Notes: generated from the sequence alone by a model not told the origin. DNA of 49,804 bases from Nocardioides jensenii JCM 1364 = NBRC 14755 (GCF_001552535.1 NZ_BCRJ01000036.1:1-49804), one strand, 5' to 3'. Positions 16,532 through 25,032 are shown, counted from the stretch's first letter. Numbers and translations are program-made.

Positions 16532-17029
16532 TCAGCCGGCGCCCAGGGGAAACACCAGCAAGGTGCCGGACGCGGTGGCGACGGTGCGGCCGTCCTTGTC
16601 GACGACCTCGCCCTCGGCGAACGTGACCCGGCGACCGGGCTTGGTGACCCGGCCGGTGCAGGTGAGGGGTCCGCTGTCGAGGGTCACCGGGCGCAGGTAG
16701 CTCACCTTGATCTCGATGGACGTGTAGCCCGTGCCCGCCGGCAGCGTGGTCTGGGCGGCACAGCCGAGCGCCGAGTCGAGCAGGGTGCAGACCAGCCCGC
16801 CGTGCACCATGCCGATCGGGTTGTAGTGCGACTCGTCGGGGTGGCAGCGGAACGTCACCGTCCCGGGCTCGGCCTCGACCAGCTCCATGCGCATGTGCCC
16901 GGCGATCGGTGCCGGCGGCAGCTCTCCGGCCATCATCTGCTTGAGGAAGTCGAGGCCGTCGAGCTTCGGTAGGGCAGCAAGGGCTTCCGAGGTGTCGCTC
17001 CAGGTGACGACGGTCGAACGATCAGACAT
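16532..17029 (-). CDS. PaaI-family acyl-CoA thioesterase
   Basis: A 165-residue hotdog-fold protein with the family core PIGMVHGGLVCTLLDSALG, followed by YTSIEIKVSYLRPVT and the GRRVTFAEGEVVD strand. Such enzymes hydrolyse acyl- or arylacyl-CoA thioesters in the cytoplasm. The start lies one base after the stop of the second thioesterase gene, so the pair is co-transcribed and probably coupled. It is divergent from the HxlR regulator at 17573. Confidence 0.9.
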   Translation of the reverse strand: MSDRSTVVTWSDTSEALAALPKLDGLDFLKQMMAGELPPAPIAGHMRMELVEAEPGTVTFRCHPDESHYNPIGMVHGGLVCTLLDSALGCAAQTTLPAGTGYTSIEIKVSYLRPVTLDSGPLTCTGRVTKPGRRVTFAEGEVVDKDGRTVATASGTLLVFPLGAG

Positions 17030-17030
17030 G

Positions 17031-17474
17031 TCAGTTGCCGCCCTCGTCGTCGTGCGACGGCAGCGGCAGGTTCTGAAGTCTCAGCTGTCCGCGCGCCAGC
17101 ACCTTGCCCGTCGAGTCGTCCGTGACCACGACGTCCCACAGCTGCTGGCTTCGGCCCTGGTGGAGGGCGTCGGCGACGACGGTGGCGCGGCCGCCGGTGG
17201 TCGAGCGGAGGAAGTCGGTGCCGTTGTGCACGCCGACCGCGAACTGCCCGCGCTCACCCACGGCATGGCTGGCGCCGATGCTGCCGGCGCTCTCGACGAT
17301 CGTCGCGTAGACGCCCCCGTGGACGACTCCCCACGGCGTGTGGTGCGACTCGTCGAGGTCGACGTACCCGCGCACCTGCGTGGGCGTGACCTCGTCGACG
17401 ACGAAGCCGGACGCCGCGACGAACGCACTCGCCGCCGTCAACGAGACGTCGGGGCCTTGGGTGTGGGTGGTCAT
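17031..17474 (-). CDS. PaaI-family thioesterase (second copy)
   Basis: A 147-residue hotdog protein starting at ATG 17474, with TPWGVVHGGVYATIVESAGS and FAVGVHNGTDFLRST. It is shorter than and divergent from its neighbour, so the two may form a heteromer or act on different CoA esters. It is first in a two-gene unit, transcribed away from the HxlR gene; the 98-base intergenic region holds both promoters. Confidence 0.9.
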   Translation of the reverse strand: MTTHTQGPDVSLTAASAFVAASGFVVDEVTPTQVRGYVDLDESHHTPWGVVHGGVYATIVESAGSIGASHAVGERGQFAVGVHNGTDFLRSTTGGRATVVADALHQGRSQQLWDVVVTDDSTGKVLARGQLRLQNLPLPSHDDEGGN

Positions 17475-17572
17475 GGGCGACTCCGTTCGTAGGCTGACTG
17501 TGTTTCTCGAAGTTAGACTACACTGACCGCGGACCAGAGCACCAAGGCCGTACAACGAGGGAAGGTGGCGCC

Positions 17573-18046
17573 GTGCAGTGGCTTGAGTACGACACCGACA
17601 ACTGCTCGATCCAGCGCACCCTCGACGTCATCGGCGAGAAGTGGACGATCCTCGTGCTGCGCGAGGCGTTCAACGGCGTACGACGCTTCGACCAGATGCG
17701 TGACCACATGGGCGTCTCGGACCCGGTGCTCGCCGACCGGCTGCGCAAGCTGGTCACCGCGGGCGTGCTCGAGGCGCTCCCCTATCGGGAGCCCGGACGC
17801 CGCACGCGCCACGAGTACAAGCTGACCGAGAAGGGGCTGGACCTCTATCCGGTGTTGATCTCGCTGCTGAGCTGGGGCGACCACCATCGCGCGGACGGTG
17901 CGGGACCGGCTGTCGTGGTCACCCACCGCGACTGCGGCGAACCCGTCACGGTTGCGGTGGAGTGTGCGGCCGGGCACCGGCTCGAGTCGGCCCGCGAGTC
18001 GCGCAGCGCCCCGGGTCCGGGCGCTCGGCGGACGGCCGTCGGCTGA
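17573..18046 (+). CDS. HxlR-family transcriptional regulator
   Basis: A 157-residue winged-helix protein with the HxlR signature DNCSIQRTLDVIGEKWTILV (Cys13), RFDQMRDHMGVSDPVLADRL and the wing TRHEYKLTEKGLDLYPV. HxlR proteins respond to electrophiles, thiol stress or small ligands. The C-terminal extension holds three cysteines (HRDCGE, VECAAGH), possibly metal- or redox-related. Its divergent position makes the two thioesterase genes its likely targets. The start GTG 17573 has GGAAGG upstream. Confidence 0.92.
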   Translation: MQWLEYDTDNCSIQRTLDVIGEKWTILVLREAFNGVRRFDQMRDHMGVSDPVLADRLRKLVTAGVLEALPYREPGRRTRHEYKLTEKGLDLYPVLISLLSWGDHHRADGAGPAVVVTHRDCGEPVTVAVECAAGHRLESARESRSAPGPGARRTAVG

Positions 18047-18062
18047 ACTCGCGAGTGCCCGG

Positions 18063-18713
18063 TCAGCCTCGGCGACGGACCACCTCGGCCAGGACCTCCG
18101 GCTCGTCGCTGATGACGCCGTTGACCCCGAGGTCGACCATCCGGTCCAGCAGTTGCAGGTCGTTGATCGGCCAGGTCATCACCACCTCGACGTGACCCCG
18201 CAGCCGTGTCACCACCGGCTCGTCGAGCAGGGAGTTGTGCACCGAGACGCCGTGCACGGTGCCGCCGCTGATCTTCGGCCACAGGCCGGCCAGCTCGCGT
18301 TGGTTGCGGGCGGACAGCACCGGTCGCACGTGCTCGAGCACGGCCACCTCCTCGACCGCGCGCCAGTTGCGCCCGCACACCAGCACCGCCCGGCGGTGGC
18401 CGTCGGTGCCCAGCAACCGGGCCACCGCGGCGCCGACACCGGTGCCGATCCCCTTCAGGTCGAGCATGAAGGTGGTGCCGTGTCGGTCCGCCTCGAGCAG
18501 CTCGCGCAGGCCCAGCCTCGGCGCCGAGGCCGGCACCAGCTCCCAGCGGTCCCACAGGAACGGGAACGGGCCGGCGCTCTTGAGGTGGGTGGCCTCGAGC
18601 CGGTTGCGGTGCCGGTGGATGTCGCACTCGATGACGTCGACGCCGAGCTCGTTGGCCGCGTGCAGCCCGGACAGCGAGTTGCCGGCGCGGTGCGCGATCG
18701 CGAGCAGGCTCAC
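18063..18713 (-). CDS. Glycerophosphodiester phosphodiesterase-family protein
   Basis: A 216-residue TIM-barrel of the GDPD family: LLAIAHRAGN (His8), VDVIECDIH (Glu29, Asp31), FMLDLKG and a C-terminal VNGVISDEPE. GDPDs release glycerol-3-phosphate from glycerophosphodiesters. The start is GTG 18713 overlapping the PAP2 gene stop as GTGA, so both are made from one message. At 216 residues it is slightly short for the family. The HxlR gene ends 16 bases beyond it, in convergent orientation. Confidence 0.88.
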   Translation of the reverse strand: MSLLAIAHRAGNSLSGLHAANELGVDVIECDIHRHRNRLEATHLKSAGPFPFLWDRWELVPASAPRLGLRELLEADRHGTTFMLDLKGIGTGVGAAVARLLGTDGHRRAVLVCGRNWRAVEEVAVLEHVRPVLSARNQRELAGLWPKISGGTVHGVSVHNSLLDEPVVTRLRGHVEVVMTWPINDLQLLDRMVDLGVNGVISDEPEVLAEVVRRRG

Positions 18714-19561
18714 GACGCCTCCTGCCAGTCGCCGTTCTGGGTGTCTCGTACGCCGTCGTGAACGGCGCGGTCACCCGTGCGGTCGCCGTCAACAGGTCCG
18801 CTGCCGTCGAGGACTCTGCCGTCGCGGTGTCGGGCCGGTTCCCGTACGTCGGGGGCACGACTCTGTGATCGCCGCGCCCGGCGACGCTCCAGCGCCAGGC
18901 TGGCCAGCTGGCCCACCAGCGCCAGGACGACCCCGGCCACCACGTCGAGGATGAAGTGGTTGCCGGTCACCACGACGGCGACGGCCATCAGCACCGGCAT
19001 CACGAAGCCGAACACACGCAGCGCCAGAGACGACGCCGCGGTCACGACCGCGATGCCGACCAGCAGGTCCCATCCGGCGTGCAGGCTCGGCATGGCGGCG
19101 TACTGGTCGACGAACGCGGGCGGCTGGAGCACGCGGTAGGAGAACGAGCGCTCGGTGACGCTGTCCATGAACCCCAGGCCGGCCAGCCGCGGCGGCGCCA
19201 CCGGGAAGAAGACGAAGATCGACATGCCCAGCAGCCCGGAGACCAGCATCGCGTCGCGGAACCGCAGGAACACGTCACGGTGCCAGATGCCGGTCCAGAG
19301 CATGGTTGCTCCGATGACCGGCCAGTGACCCCAGATGTAGACCCAGTTGGCCAGGGTGGCCAGGACCCCGGAGTTGGTGAACGGCTCCTGCAGCGTCTTC
19401 TCGAGGTAGATGCCGAGGCTCTTCTCCAGGTCGACGATCAGGTGCGCGTGCTGGACCGCGAGATCCACCGACCCCTCGGTCGCTCCCCGGACACCGAAGT
19501 AGGCCCCGACGCCACTGACGACGAGGAGTGCCTGCTTGAAGAGCCACATCCAGCGAACCAC
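18710..19561 (-). CDS. PAP2-superfamily membrane phosphatase/transferase (copy 1)
   Basis: A 283-residue protein with about six membrane segments in residues 8-215 and the inositolphosphotransferase-like PAP2 motifs AAMPSLHAGWDLLVG and VTGNHFILDVVAG. The C-terminal 60 residues are charged and cytoplasmic. Actinobacterial relatives of this AUR1/IPC-synthase-like type act on lipid phosphates or transfer phosphoinositol; the substrate is not determinable here. It is coupled to the GDPD gene, suggesting a shared role in phospholipid headgroup turnover. A paralogue lies on the opposite strand at 23340. Confidence 0.9.
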   Translation of the reverse strand: MVRWMWLFKQALLVVSGVGAYFGVRGATEGSVDLAVQHAHLIVDLEKSLGIYLEKTLQEPFTNSGVLATLANWVYIWGHWPVIGATMLWTGIWHRDVFLRFRDAMLVSGLLGMSIFVFFPVAPPRLAGLGFMDSVTERSFSYRVLQPPAFVDQYAAMPSLHAGWDLLVGIAVVTAASSLALRVFGFVMPVLMAVAVVVTGNHFILDVVAGVVLALVGQLASLALERRRARRSQSRAPDVREPARHRDGRVLDGSGPVDGDRTGDRAVHDGVRDTQNGDWQEAS

Positions 19562-19681
19562 TCCACCTCCCTGCTGCCAGTGTGGCGCGGGAGACCCCGA
19601 GGTGTCCTCCCAAATAATTGGGAGGACTGCGTTTCATTCGCGGGAGCTGTTCATTGTGCGGAGGTGCTCATCCCGAGATGG

Positions 19682-20557
19682 TCAGGCAGCGGCAGGCGCC
19701 GGCGCGGACGAGTGGCGGAGCATCCGGCGGGTCGCGATCAGGCTGACCCCGCCGAGGACCAGGGCGGGCAACCAGGCGACAGCCGCCTTCAGGGTCACCG
19801 CGGCCGCGGCCGCGGTCCACGGGACGCCGAGCGCGACCAGGCCGACCACGAGCGCGCCGTCGCGGGGGCTGGCGCCGTTGGGGCCGGGCACCGCACCGGC
19901 GACCTGGCTGGCGCCGAACGCACCGAGCAGCTCCAGCGGCGAGAGCGTGTAGCCGGTGGCGCCCAGGGTGCCGAGCAGCAGCATCGCGATCGAGGCCTGG
20001 TAGGCCGCCGAGAGGGCCAGGGCGTGCGCGAACTTCCTCGGCGGCGGCATCGGGCCGAGTGGGAGCAGCTGTGGTCGGATGCGCCGGACCACGAGGAACC
20101 CGACGACGAACGCGGCGCCGATCGCCAGCGCGGTCAGCATCATCCGCCACGGCAGCGCCGACCCGGCGAACACCACGAACATCGCCAGCCCCACCGCTCC
20201 CACGGTCCGGTCGACCGCGACGCTGGCCACGGCGTCACCGCGGGCGACATCGGCGTGGGTCAGTCGGCGGATCCGCCACAGGTCCGCCCCGACGTGACCC
20301 GGAGTGAGCAGTCCGAGCAGCTCGGACTCGGCGTACGCCCGCAGGAACCAACGGCGACCGAAGTCGGCGTTGGTCAGCGCCCGCCAGCGCAGCGGGCAGA
20401 GCACGTACTTGCCGACGACCCAGGGCAGCAGACCGAGCAGGATCGGCCACGGCGAGACCGACGGCAGACGAGGCAGCGTGAACGCCGGCACGGCGACCGC
20501 GACCGCGATGCCGAGGACCAGCACCGTCTTGGAGTGGACAATGGTGCGCAGGTGCAT
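19682..20557 (-). CDS. Lysylphosphatidylglycerol synthase transmembrane-domain (UPF0104) protein
   Basis: A 291-residue integral membrane protein with about eight hydrophobic helices and the UPF0104/flippase-like features AESELLGLLTPGHVGADLWR and VAVDRTVGAVGLAMFV. It lacks the cytosolic aminoacyltransferase domain of MprF, so it corresponds to the flippase-like half only. Start ATG 20557 (GTG 20560 is equally possible). It probably moves or senses lipids in the envelope. It lies upstream of the PAP2-GDPD unit on the same strand, 120 bases away. Confidence 0.83.
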   Translation of the reverse strand: MHLRTIVHSKTVLVLGIAVAVAVPAFTLPRLPSVSPWPILLGLLPWVVGKYVLCPLRWRALTNADFGRRWFLRAYAESELLGLLTPGHVGADLWRIRRLTHADVARGDAVASVAVDRTVGAVGLAMFVVFAGSALPWRMMLTALAIGAAFVVGFLVVRRIRPQLLPLGPMPPPRKFAHALALSAAYQASIAMLLLGTLGATGYTLSPLELLGAFGASQVAGAVPGPNGASPRDGALVVGLVALGVPWTAAAAAVTLKAAVAWLPALVLGGVSLIATRRMLRHSSAPAPAAA

Positions 20558-20746
20558 CACAACTCTTCGAGCTCGCCTTCCAGCACGGAGCCCGCCTCGG
20601 TGGAGCAGGCTCGTGAACGTCGGGCGAAACTGCGTTGGTCCAACCCGCTGTGCGTCCCCCGACACATCGAAGGTAACGCGATCGCGCCGTCGACAACCAG
20701 AGAGTGTGACGTAGTCCGGACGGTGGCGCCGGCCCGCGCCGCCCGA

Positions 20747-21631
20747 TCAGGCTCGGCGAGGGCGACGCAGCACGTCGGCCGCGGCTCGGCGTACGGCCTC
20801 TGTGAGCGCGTCCAGGGCCGGGCTCTCGAGTCGCCAGCGCTGCCAGTGCAGGGCAACCCCGATCGGCTTCGCCCCGGGCAGGCGGACCAGGTCGCCGGCC
20901 GCGCCCGTCTGGTCGAACTGCGGCTCGGGGATCGTCGCCCAGCCCAGACCGCAACGGACGGCCTCGTGGAAGTCGGCCGAGCTCGGCACCCGGTGGACGA
21001 CCGCGGGCCGGGTCGCGCCGTGGGCGGCGAGTACGCCGTCCTGGAGCCGGTCCTTCTCGTTGAAGACGACCACCGGGGCGGCCGACCAGTCGAACCCTCT
21101 CCCCCGTCGGTGGCGCTCCACGAACGCCGGGGTTGCGGCGGGGACGTAGCGCATCGTGCCCAGTGGCTCGACCGAGCAGCCCTGCACCGGTCGGGGCTCC
21201 CCGGTGACCGCGGCCAGCACCTCCCCGCGACGCAGCAGGTCGTGTGACAGCGACTCGTCCTCCACGAACAGTCGTACCGCCGTCGCGGGCGCCTCTGCCA
21301 AAGTCGCGAGCACCGGTCGGAACCAGGTCGCCAACGAGTCGGCGTTCACCGCGACCGCGAGGTCGACGACAGCCTCGTTGCCCATCACCGAGGCCGCTTC
21401 GGCGGTCAGGTGACGCAACTGTCGACCGAGGCGCATCAGCGGGGCAGCGGCGTCGGTGAGCTCCGCCGGCGAGGTCCTTCGGACCAGCACCTGCCCCGCG
21501 GCCCGCTCGGCCGCCCGGACTCGCTGGCTGATCGCGCTGGGCGTGACGTGCAGCCTCCGGGCCGCGGCGTCGAACGAGCCCTCCTCAGCGATCGCCAGGA
21601 GGGTCTCCAGCTGGATCGGGTCGATCTGCAT
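20747..21631 (-). CDS. lysG: LysR-family regulator of LysG/ArgP type
   Basis: A 294-residue LysR regulator. The N-terminal winged helix (LETLLAIAEEGSFDAAARRL, VTPSAISQRVRAAE) is typical of ArgP/LysG, and the C-terminal effector domain contains FNEKDRLQDG and IPEPQFDQ. It is divergent from a LysE-type exporter across a 78-base spacer with phased inverted repeats. In Corynebacterium, LysG activates lysE in response to basic amino acids, and the same role is inferred here. Confidence 0.92.
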   Translation of the reverse strand: MQIDPIQLETLLAIAEEGSFDAAARRLHVTPSAISQRVRAAERAAGQVLVRRTSPAELTDAAAPLMRLGRQLRHLTAEAASVMGNEAVVDLAVAVNADSLATWFRPVLATLAEAPATAVRLFVEDESLSHDLLRRGEVLAAVTGEPRPVQGCSVEPLGTMRYVPAATPAFVERHRRGRGFDWSAAPVVVFNEKDRLQDGVLAAHGATRPAVVHRVPSSADFHEAVRCGLGWATIPEPQFDQTGAAGDLVRLPGAKPIGVALHWQRWRLESPALDALTEAVRRAAADVLRRPRRA

Positions 21632-21639
21632 GAGGTCAG

Positions 21640-21683
21640 TGAAGCATGACTTCAGGACCTGAAGAAACATTCGCTGTTCTTCA
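21640..21683. promoter_or_regulatory. LysG-type operator cluster
   Basis: Arms TGAAG (21640), CTTCA (21650), TGAAG (21660) and CTTCA (21679) alternate, the first three exactly 10 bases apart. They include a perfect palindrome CTTCAGG-A-CCTGAAG at 21650-21664. The position between the divergent regulator and exporter fits a LysR tetramer-binding region. Confidence 0.65.
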
Positions 21684-21709
21684 TCAGTGCCAGCGCCTAG
21701 GTTCGAGGC

Positions 21710-22339
21710 ATGACCGCCTCCGCCCTCGCCGGCTTCGTCACGGGACTGACCCTGATCGTGGCCATCGGCGCGCAGAACGCCTACGTCCTGCGACAAGGCC
21801 TGATCCGGCACCACATCACGGCCGTGGTGGCGGTCTGCGCCGTCTCCGACGCCGTCCTCATCGCCGCCGGGGTCAGCGGCATCGGCACCATCGTCGACCG
21901 AGCCCCGTGGGTGATCGACGTGGTCCGCTGGCTCGGCATCGCGTTCCTGCTCTGGTACGCGGCGGGCTCGCTGCGGCGTGCCTTCCACGCCGAGTCGCTG
22001 CACGCCGACGGACTGGCGCTGGCTCGCGGCGAGTCACGGCGTACGGTCGTCGGCCGGGCCGTCGCCCTGACCTGGCTGAACCCGCACGTCTATCTCGACA
22101 CCGTGCTGCTGATCGGGTCGATCGCGGCCACGCACAGCGGTGGGGGCGGCGCGGGCCTGGACGGACGGTGGTGGTTCGGCATCGGCGCGGTGACCGCGAG
22201 CCTGGTCTGGTTCAGCGGGCTCGGGTTCGGCGCCCGCCTGGTCGCGCCGGTGCTCCGGCGCCCGCGCGCCTGGCAGGTGCTCGAGGTGCTGATCGCGGCG
22301 ACGATGGTGCTCGTGGCGATCAGGCTGGCCGCGGGCTAG
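21710..22339 (+). CDS. lysE: LysE/ArgO-family basic amino acid exporter
   Basis: A 209-residue, six-helix membrane protein with the family N-terminus GLTLIVAIGAQNAYVLRQGL and the conserved ALTWLNPHVYLDTVLLIGS. It exports lysine or arginine. ATG 21710 has GAGG just upstream. Expression is probably controlled by the divergent LysG-type gene. Confidence 0.94.
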   Translation: MTASALAGFVTGLTLIVAIGAQNAYVLRQGLIRHHITAVVAVCAVSDAVLIAAGVSGIGTIVDRAPWVIDVVRWLGIAFLLWYAAGSLRRAFHAESLHADGLALARGESRRTVVGRAVALTWLNPHVYLDTVLLIGSIAATHSGGGGAGLDGRWWFGIGAVTASLVWFSGLGFGARLVAPVLRRPRAWQVLEVLIAATMVLVAIRLAAG

Positions 22340-22344
22340 CTCTC

Positions 22345-22920
22345 TCAGGCCTCGAACCCGGTCATCCGGATCAACCTGGCCGGTATCCCGGCAACGATGG
22401 CGTTGGCTGGCACGTCCTTGGTCACGACGGCTCCGGCGCCCACGATCGCCCCGTCGCCGATCGTCACGCCGGGAACGACCGTCACTCCCGCCCCCAGCCA
22501 CACCTTCCGCCCCAGCACGACCGGTGCCGGGATCATGTCCGCCCGGTGATCGGGGTCGATCCCGTGGTCGAGCGTGGTCAGGGTGCTGCCGTGGCCGATC
22601 AGCGACCCGTCGCCGATGGTGATGCCTCCGGTGTCCTGGAAGCGGCACCCGATGTTGATGAACACATCTCTTCCCAGGGTCAGATTCTTCCCGAACTCGC
22701 TGTAGAAGGGCGGGAAGACGGCGACCGACGCGTCCACCGTCTTGCCCGTGAGTCGGCTCAGCAGGTCGCGGACCTCCTCGGGCGTGCGGTAGCCGGAGTT
22801 CAGCTCGGCGACGACGCGTAGCGCCTCCTGGGCGGCGCCGTGCATGAACGCATGCGCCTCCGACCCGCCTTCGATCAGCTCGCCGTGGTTCACGTGGTCC
22901 AGGAAATCGGATAGCTCCAT
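22345..22920 (-). CDS. Maltose/galactoside O-acetyltransferase-type hexapeptide protein
   Basis: A 191-residue left-handed beta-helix acetyltransferase. The N-terminal Mac domain ([20 protein letters not shown]) is followed by hexapeptide repeats and the active-site region [20 protein letters not shown], containing the catalytic His, then [21 protein letters not shown]. It transfers acetyl from acetyl-CoA to a sugar hydroxyl. ATG 22920 matches family length. It is convergent with lysE, with only five bases between. Confidence 0.92.
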   Translation of the reverse strand: MELSDFLDHVNHGELIEGGSEAHAFMHGAAQEALRVVAELNSGYRTPEEVRDLLSRLTGKTVDASVAVFPPFYSEFGKNLTLGRDVFINIGCRFQDTGGITIGDGSLIGHGSTLTTLDHGIDPDHRADMIPAPVVLGRKVWLGAGVTVVPGVTIGDGAIVGAGAVVTKDVPANAIVAGIPARLIRMTGFEA

Positions 22921-23339
22921 GCCCGCGATCCTGCCACTCGAGCGCGGGTTCCGCCGATCCGGAACCTGCTTGTCGTCGACGTCTGGTGCCATCGACAGCC
23001 GACGTCCATGAACGCGTTGTGGCGGCAGCTGCGCGAGGGTGTCAGCGTGTCGGCACGGATGACCGCCGTCGCTCGTCGTGAGCTCCTCAGAGATGGGCTG
23101 GCCGGCGTCGCCGACTACGAGCGGCTGGCCGGCAAAATCCCCGAGGACGAGATGGCGGCTGCCCGACAGAGATCCTCACATCAGACCAGGACGACCTGCG
23201 GCATCGTGCGGATCACCTGGAGTCCCCGCCCTCCTTACGTACTGCCTGAGCCCGCCTCGGCGCGCGGGCCGCGTCCGACTCCCGGCTCCCTGAGTCATCC
23301 CCGAGATCGCGTTCCGGGGAGAGATGGGGGGATCGCCGG
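22921..23339. other. Region with a possible decayed small gene
   Basis: No convincing complete gene is present in these 419 bases. A plus-strand frame from ATG 23008 reads protein-like for about 55 residues ([18 protein letters not shown], then [11 protein letters not shown]), reminiscent of small antitoxin-like proteins. It then continues into Pro/Arg-rich sequence without a stop until 23379, overlapping the PAP2 start. It could be a 3'-truncated or frameshifted remnant. Confidence 0.3.
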
Positions 23340-24338
23340 ATGTGGCCGACCCGCTCAGAGTGGTGCCCTGAACAGGTGAGCCTCCTCGACCGTCCCAGCA
23401 CCCTCGTCCCGCCCGCGCGAGCCGAGCCCGCGCTACCCCGCCGCAAGGTGACCAGCGTCCCCGGGACGCCCGCGGGTCGGCGTACGGCGGGTCTGCGTAC
23501 GGCGGACCGGCGTACCGATCGTCAGCCGACGGGCCGGGCCTGGTTCGTGGCCCGGCAGCTGGGGCTGCTGCTGGTCGCGGTGACCGTCTACTTCGGAGTG
23601 CGCGGCCTGACCGTCGGGAGCGCCAGCACCGCCACCGCGAACGCGCACGATCTGGTCGCGCTCGAGCGCAGCCTGGGCATCTTCGTGGAGCAGCAGGTGC
23701 AGGCCTTCGCGCTGGACCTGCCCGGGGTGATGACGGTGGCGAACACGATCTACATCTACGGGCACTGGCCGGTGATCGCGCTCGTGCTGGTGTGGCTGGC
23801 GTGGCGCAGACCGGACGCCTACCCGGTCTATCGCAACGCCCTGCTGATCTCGGGGCTGGTCGGGATGGCGATCGTGGCGCTGCACCCGACGGCGCCACCG
23901 CGGCTGATGGACCTCGGGTTCCTGGACACGGTCACCACACAGACCAATGCCTACCGGGTGCTGCAGCCGCCGGCCTTCACCAACCCGTACGCCGCGATGC
24001 CGAGCTTCCACGTCGGGTGGGACCTGCTGGTCGGCATCGCCCTGGTCCGCGAGTCGGGCAATGCCTGGGCCCGGGCCGCCGGGCGGACGATCCCGGTGCT
24101 GATGGTGGTCAGCGTCGTGCTGACCGGCAACCACTACTTCCTCGACGCGATCGCCGGTGACGCGATCGTGCTCGCGTCGCTGGGCCTGGTGATCTGGTGG
24201 CGCGGACGGGCGCATGGTCAGCGCAGGACCAGCAACAGCTCTCCCGCACCGATCAACACGGTGGCGACGGTGAGCGCCAGCGCGGCTCGGCCGCCCCGGC
24301 CGCGGACCCGCACCGACGAGCCGGCCGAGTGCCGGTAG
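23340..24338 (+). CDS. PAP2-superfamily membrane phosphatase/transferase (copy 2)
   Basis: A 332-residue paralogue of the protein at 18710. Shared segments include TVYFGVRGLTVGS, LERSLGIFVEQ, YIYGHWPVI, YRVLQPPAFTNPYAAMPSFH and VLTGNHYFLDAIAG. About six membrane helices follow a 65-residue charged N-terminus. ATG 23340 has a GGGGGG stretch about eight bases upstream; GTG 23376 is an alternative. The last 40 residues read through the antisense of the DUF202 gene and are low-complexity, so the true C-terminus may have been lost. The substrate is unknown. Confidence 0.86.
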   Translation: MWPTRSEWCPEQVSLLDRPSTLVPPARAEPALPRRKVTSVPGTPAGRRTAGLRTADRRTDRQPTGRAWFVARQLGLLLVAVTVYFGVRGLTVGSASTATANAHDLVALERSLGIFVEQQVQAFALDLPGVMTVANTIYIYGHWPVIALVLVWLAWRRPDAYPVYRNALLISGLVGMAIVALHPTAPPRLMDLGFLDTVTTQTNAYRVLQPPAFTNPYAAMPSFHVGWDLLVGIALVRESGNAWARAAGRTIPVLMVVSVVLTGNHYFLDAIAGDAIVLASLGLVIWWRGRAHGQRRTSNSSPAPINTVATVSASAARPPRPRTRTDEPAECR

Positions 24339-24526
24339 CGACCCGAGCTCTCGACGAAGATCCAGAGCCCGAGCACCGCGGCGAGACCGACCAGCACGAC
24401 CAGCACGGGACCGGCCTTGTCCACGCCGAGCCTGGCCACGACCGCGGCCCCGGCGACCAGGGAGAGCGCGGTGCGCTGCCAGGCCAGAGCCGTGCGCTCG
24501 TTGGAGATTCCGGTGTCACGCACCAC
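24218..24526 (-). CDS. DUF202 small membrane protein
   Basis: A 102-residue protein with the DUF202 start GISNERTALAWQRTALSL and three hydrophobic segments. Function unknown. It begins (GTG 24526 or 24523) one or four bases after the stop of another DUF202 gene, forming a tandem pair, the usual arrangement in actinobacteria. Its 3' third overlaps 121 bases of the convergent PAP2 gene. Confidence 0.85.
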   Translation of the reverse strand: MVRDTGISNERTALAWQRTALSLVAGAAVVARLGVDKAGPVLVVLVGLAAVLGLWIFVESSGRYRHSAGSSVRVRGRGGRAALALTVATVLIGAGELLLVLR

Positions 24527-24527
24527 G

Positions 24528-24893
24528 TCAGCGGAGCCCGAAGAGCACGATCAGCGCCGCGATCGCCACCACCAGCGTGAACAACGCCCCAGGGCTGAAC
24601 GACGGCAACGGCAGGGCCCGGCGCATCGCGCGCTCGGAGAACGCCCAGCGGCCCCACGACGCGACCGCGGTGAGCAGGCCCGCGACGACCAGGACCACGG
24701 CCAGGGTGCGCTGCGCCCCGTCACTCAGCGACAGGTCGACCACGTCGACGGCGACACCGGCGGCCAGCAGTGCGAGCGCGGTGCGGATCCAGGCCAGGAA
24801 GGTGCGCTCGTTGGCGAACGAGAACCGGTAGTCGGGCTCGTCGCCCTCCTCGTAGACGAAGCGCGGCCAGCGCCGGTCATCATCTGTGCTCAT
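24528..24893 (-). CDS. DUF202 small membrane protein
   Basis: A 121-residue member of the longer DUF202 type: polar N-terminus (MSTDDDRRWPRFVYEEG) then FSFANERTFLAWIRTALALL and three hydrophobic helices. The family resembles YidH; its role is unknown. It is first of the DUF202 pair. The 21-bp repeat array begins 56 bases upstream of its start, inside its probable promoter region. Confidence 0.88.
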   Translation of the reverse strand: MSTDDDRRWPRFVYEEGDEPDYRFSFANERTFLAWIRTALALLAAGVAVDVVDLSLSDGAQRTLAVVLVVAGLLTAVASWGRWAFSERAMRRALPLPSFSPGALFTLVVAIAALIVLFGLR

Positions 24894-24948
24894 GGCCTCA
24901 TGCTCCCACTGCCGTGGGCTCACGTGCCGCGCGCTCCCGAAGAACGGC

Positions 24949-25032
24949 GAACTCACGACAGGTCAGCGCGAACTCACGACAGGTCAGCGCGAACTCACGA
25001 CAGGTCAGCGCGAACTCACGACGGGTCAGCGT
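24949..25032. repeat. Four-copy 21-bp tandem repeat
   Basis: Core GAACTCACGACAGGTC occurs at 24949, 24970, 24991 and 25012 (the last with one change, A to G), separated by a constant AGCGC. The period is exactly 21 bases. It lies between the DUF202 start and the stop of the small membrane protein at 25099. The same core, in the opposite orientation, recurs at 49758-49804. Confidence 0.97.

Noticed and set aside
18956..21247. Very long plus-strand open frame of about 760 codons
   Set aside because: It spans the antisense of PAP2, the LPG-synthase-like gene and lysG, all of which have conserved motifs. Long antisense frames are expected at this G+C.
24949..25032. CRISPR array
   Set aside because: Units are 21 bases with a constant 5-base spacer; there are no variable spacers and no cas genes.
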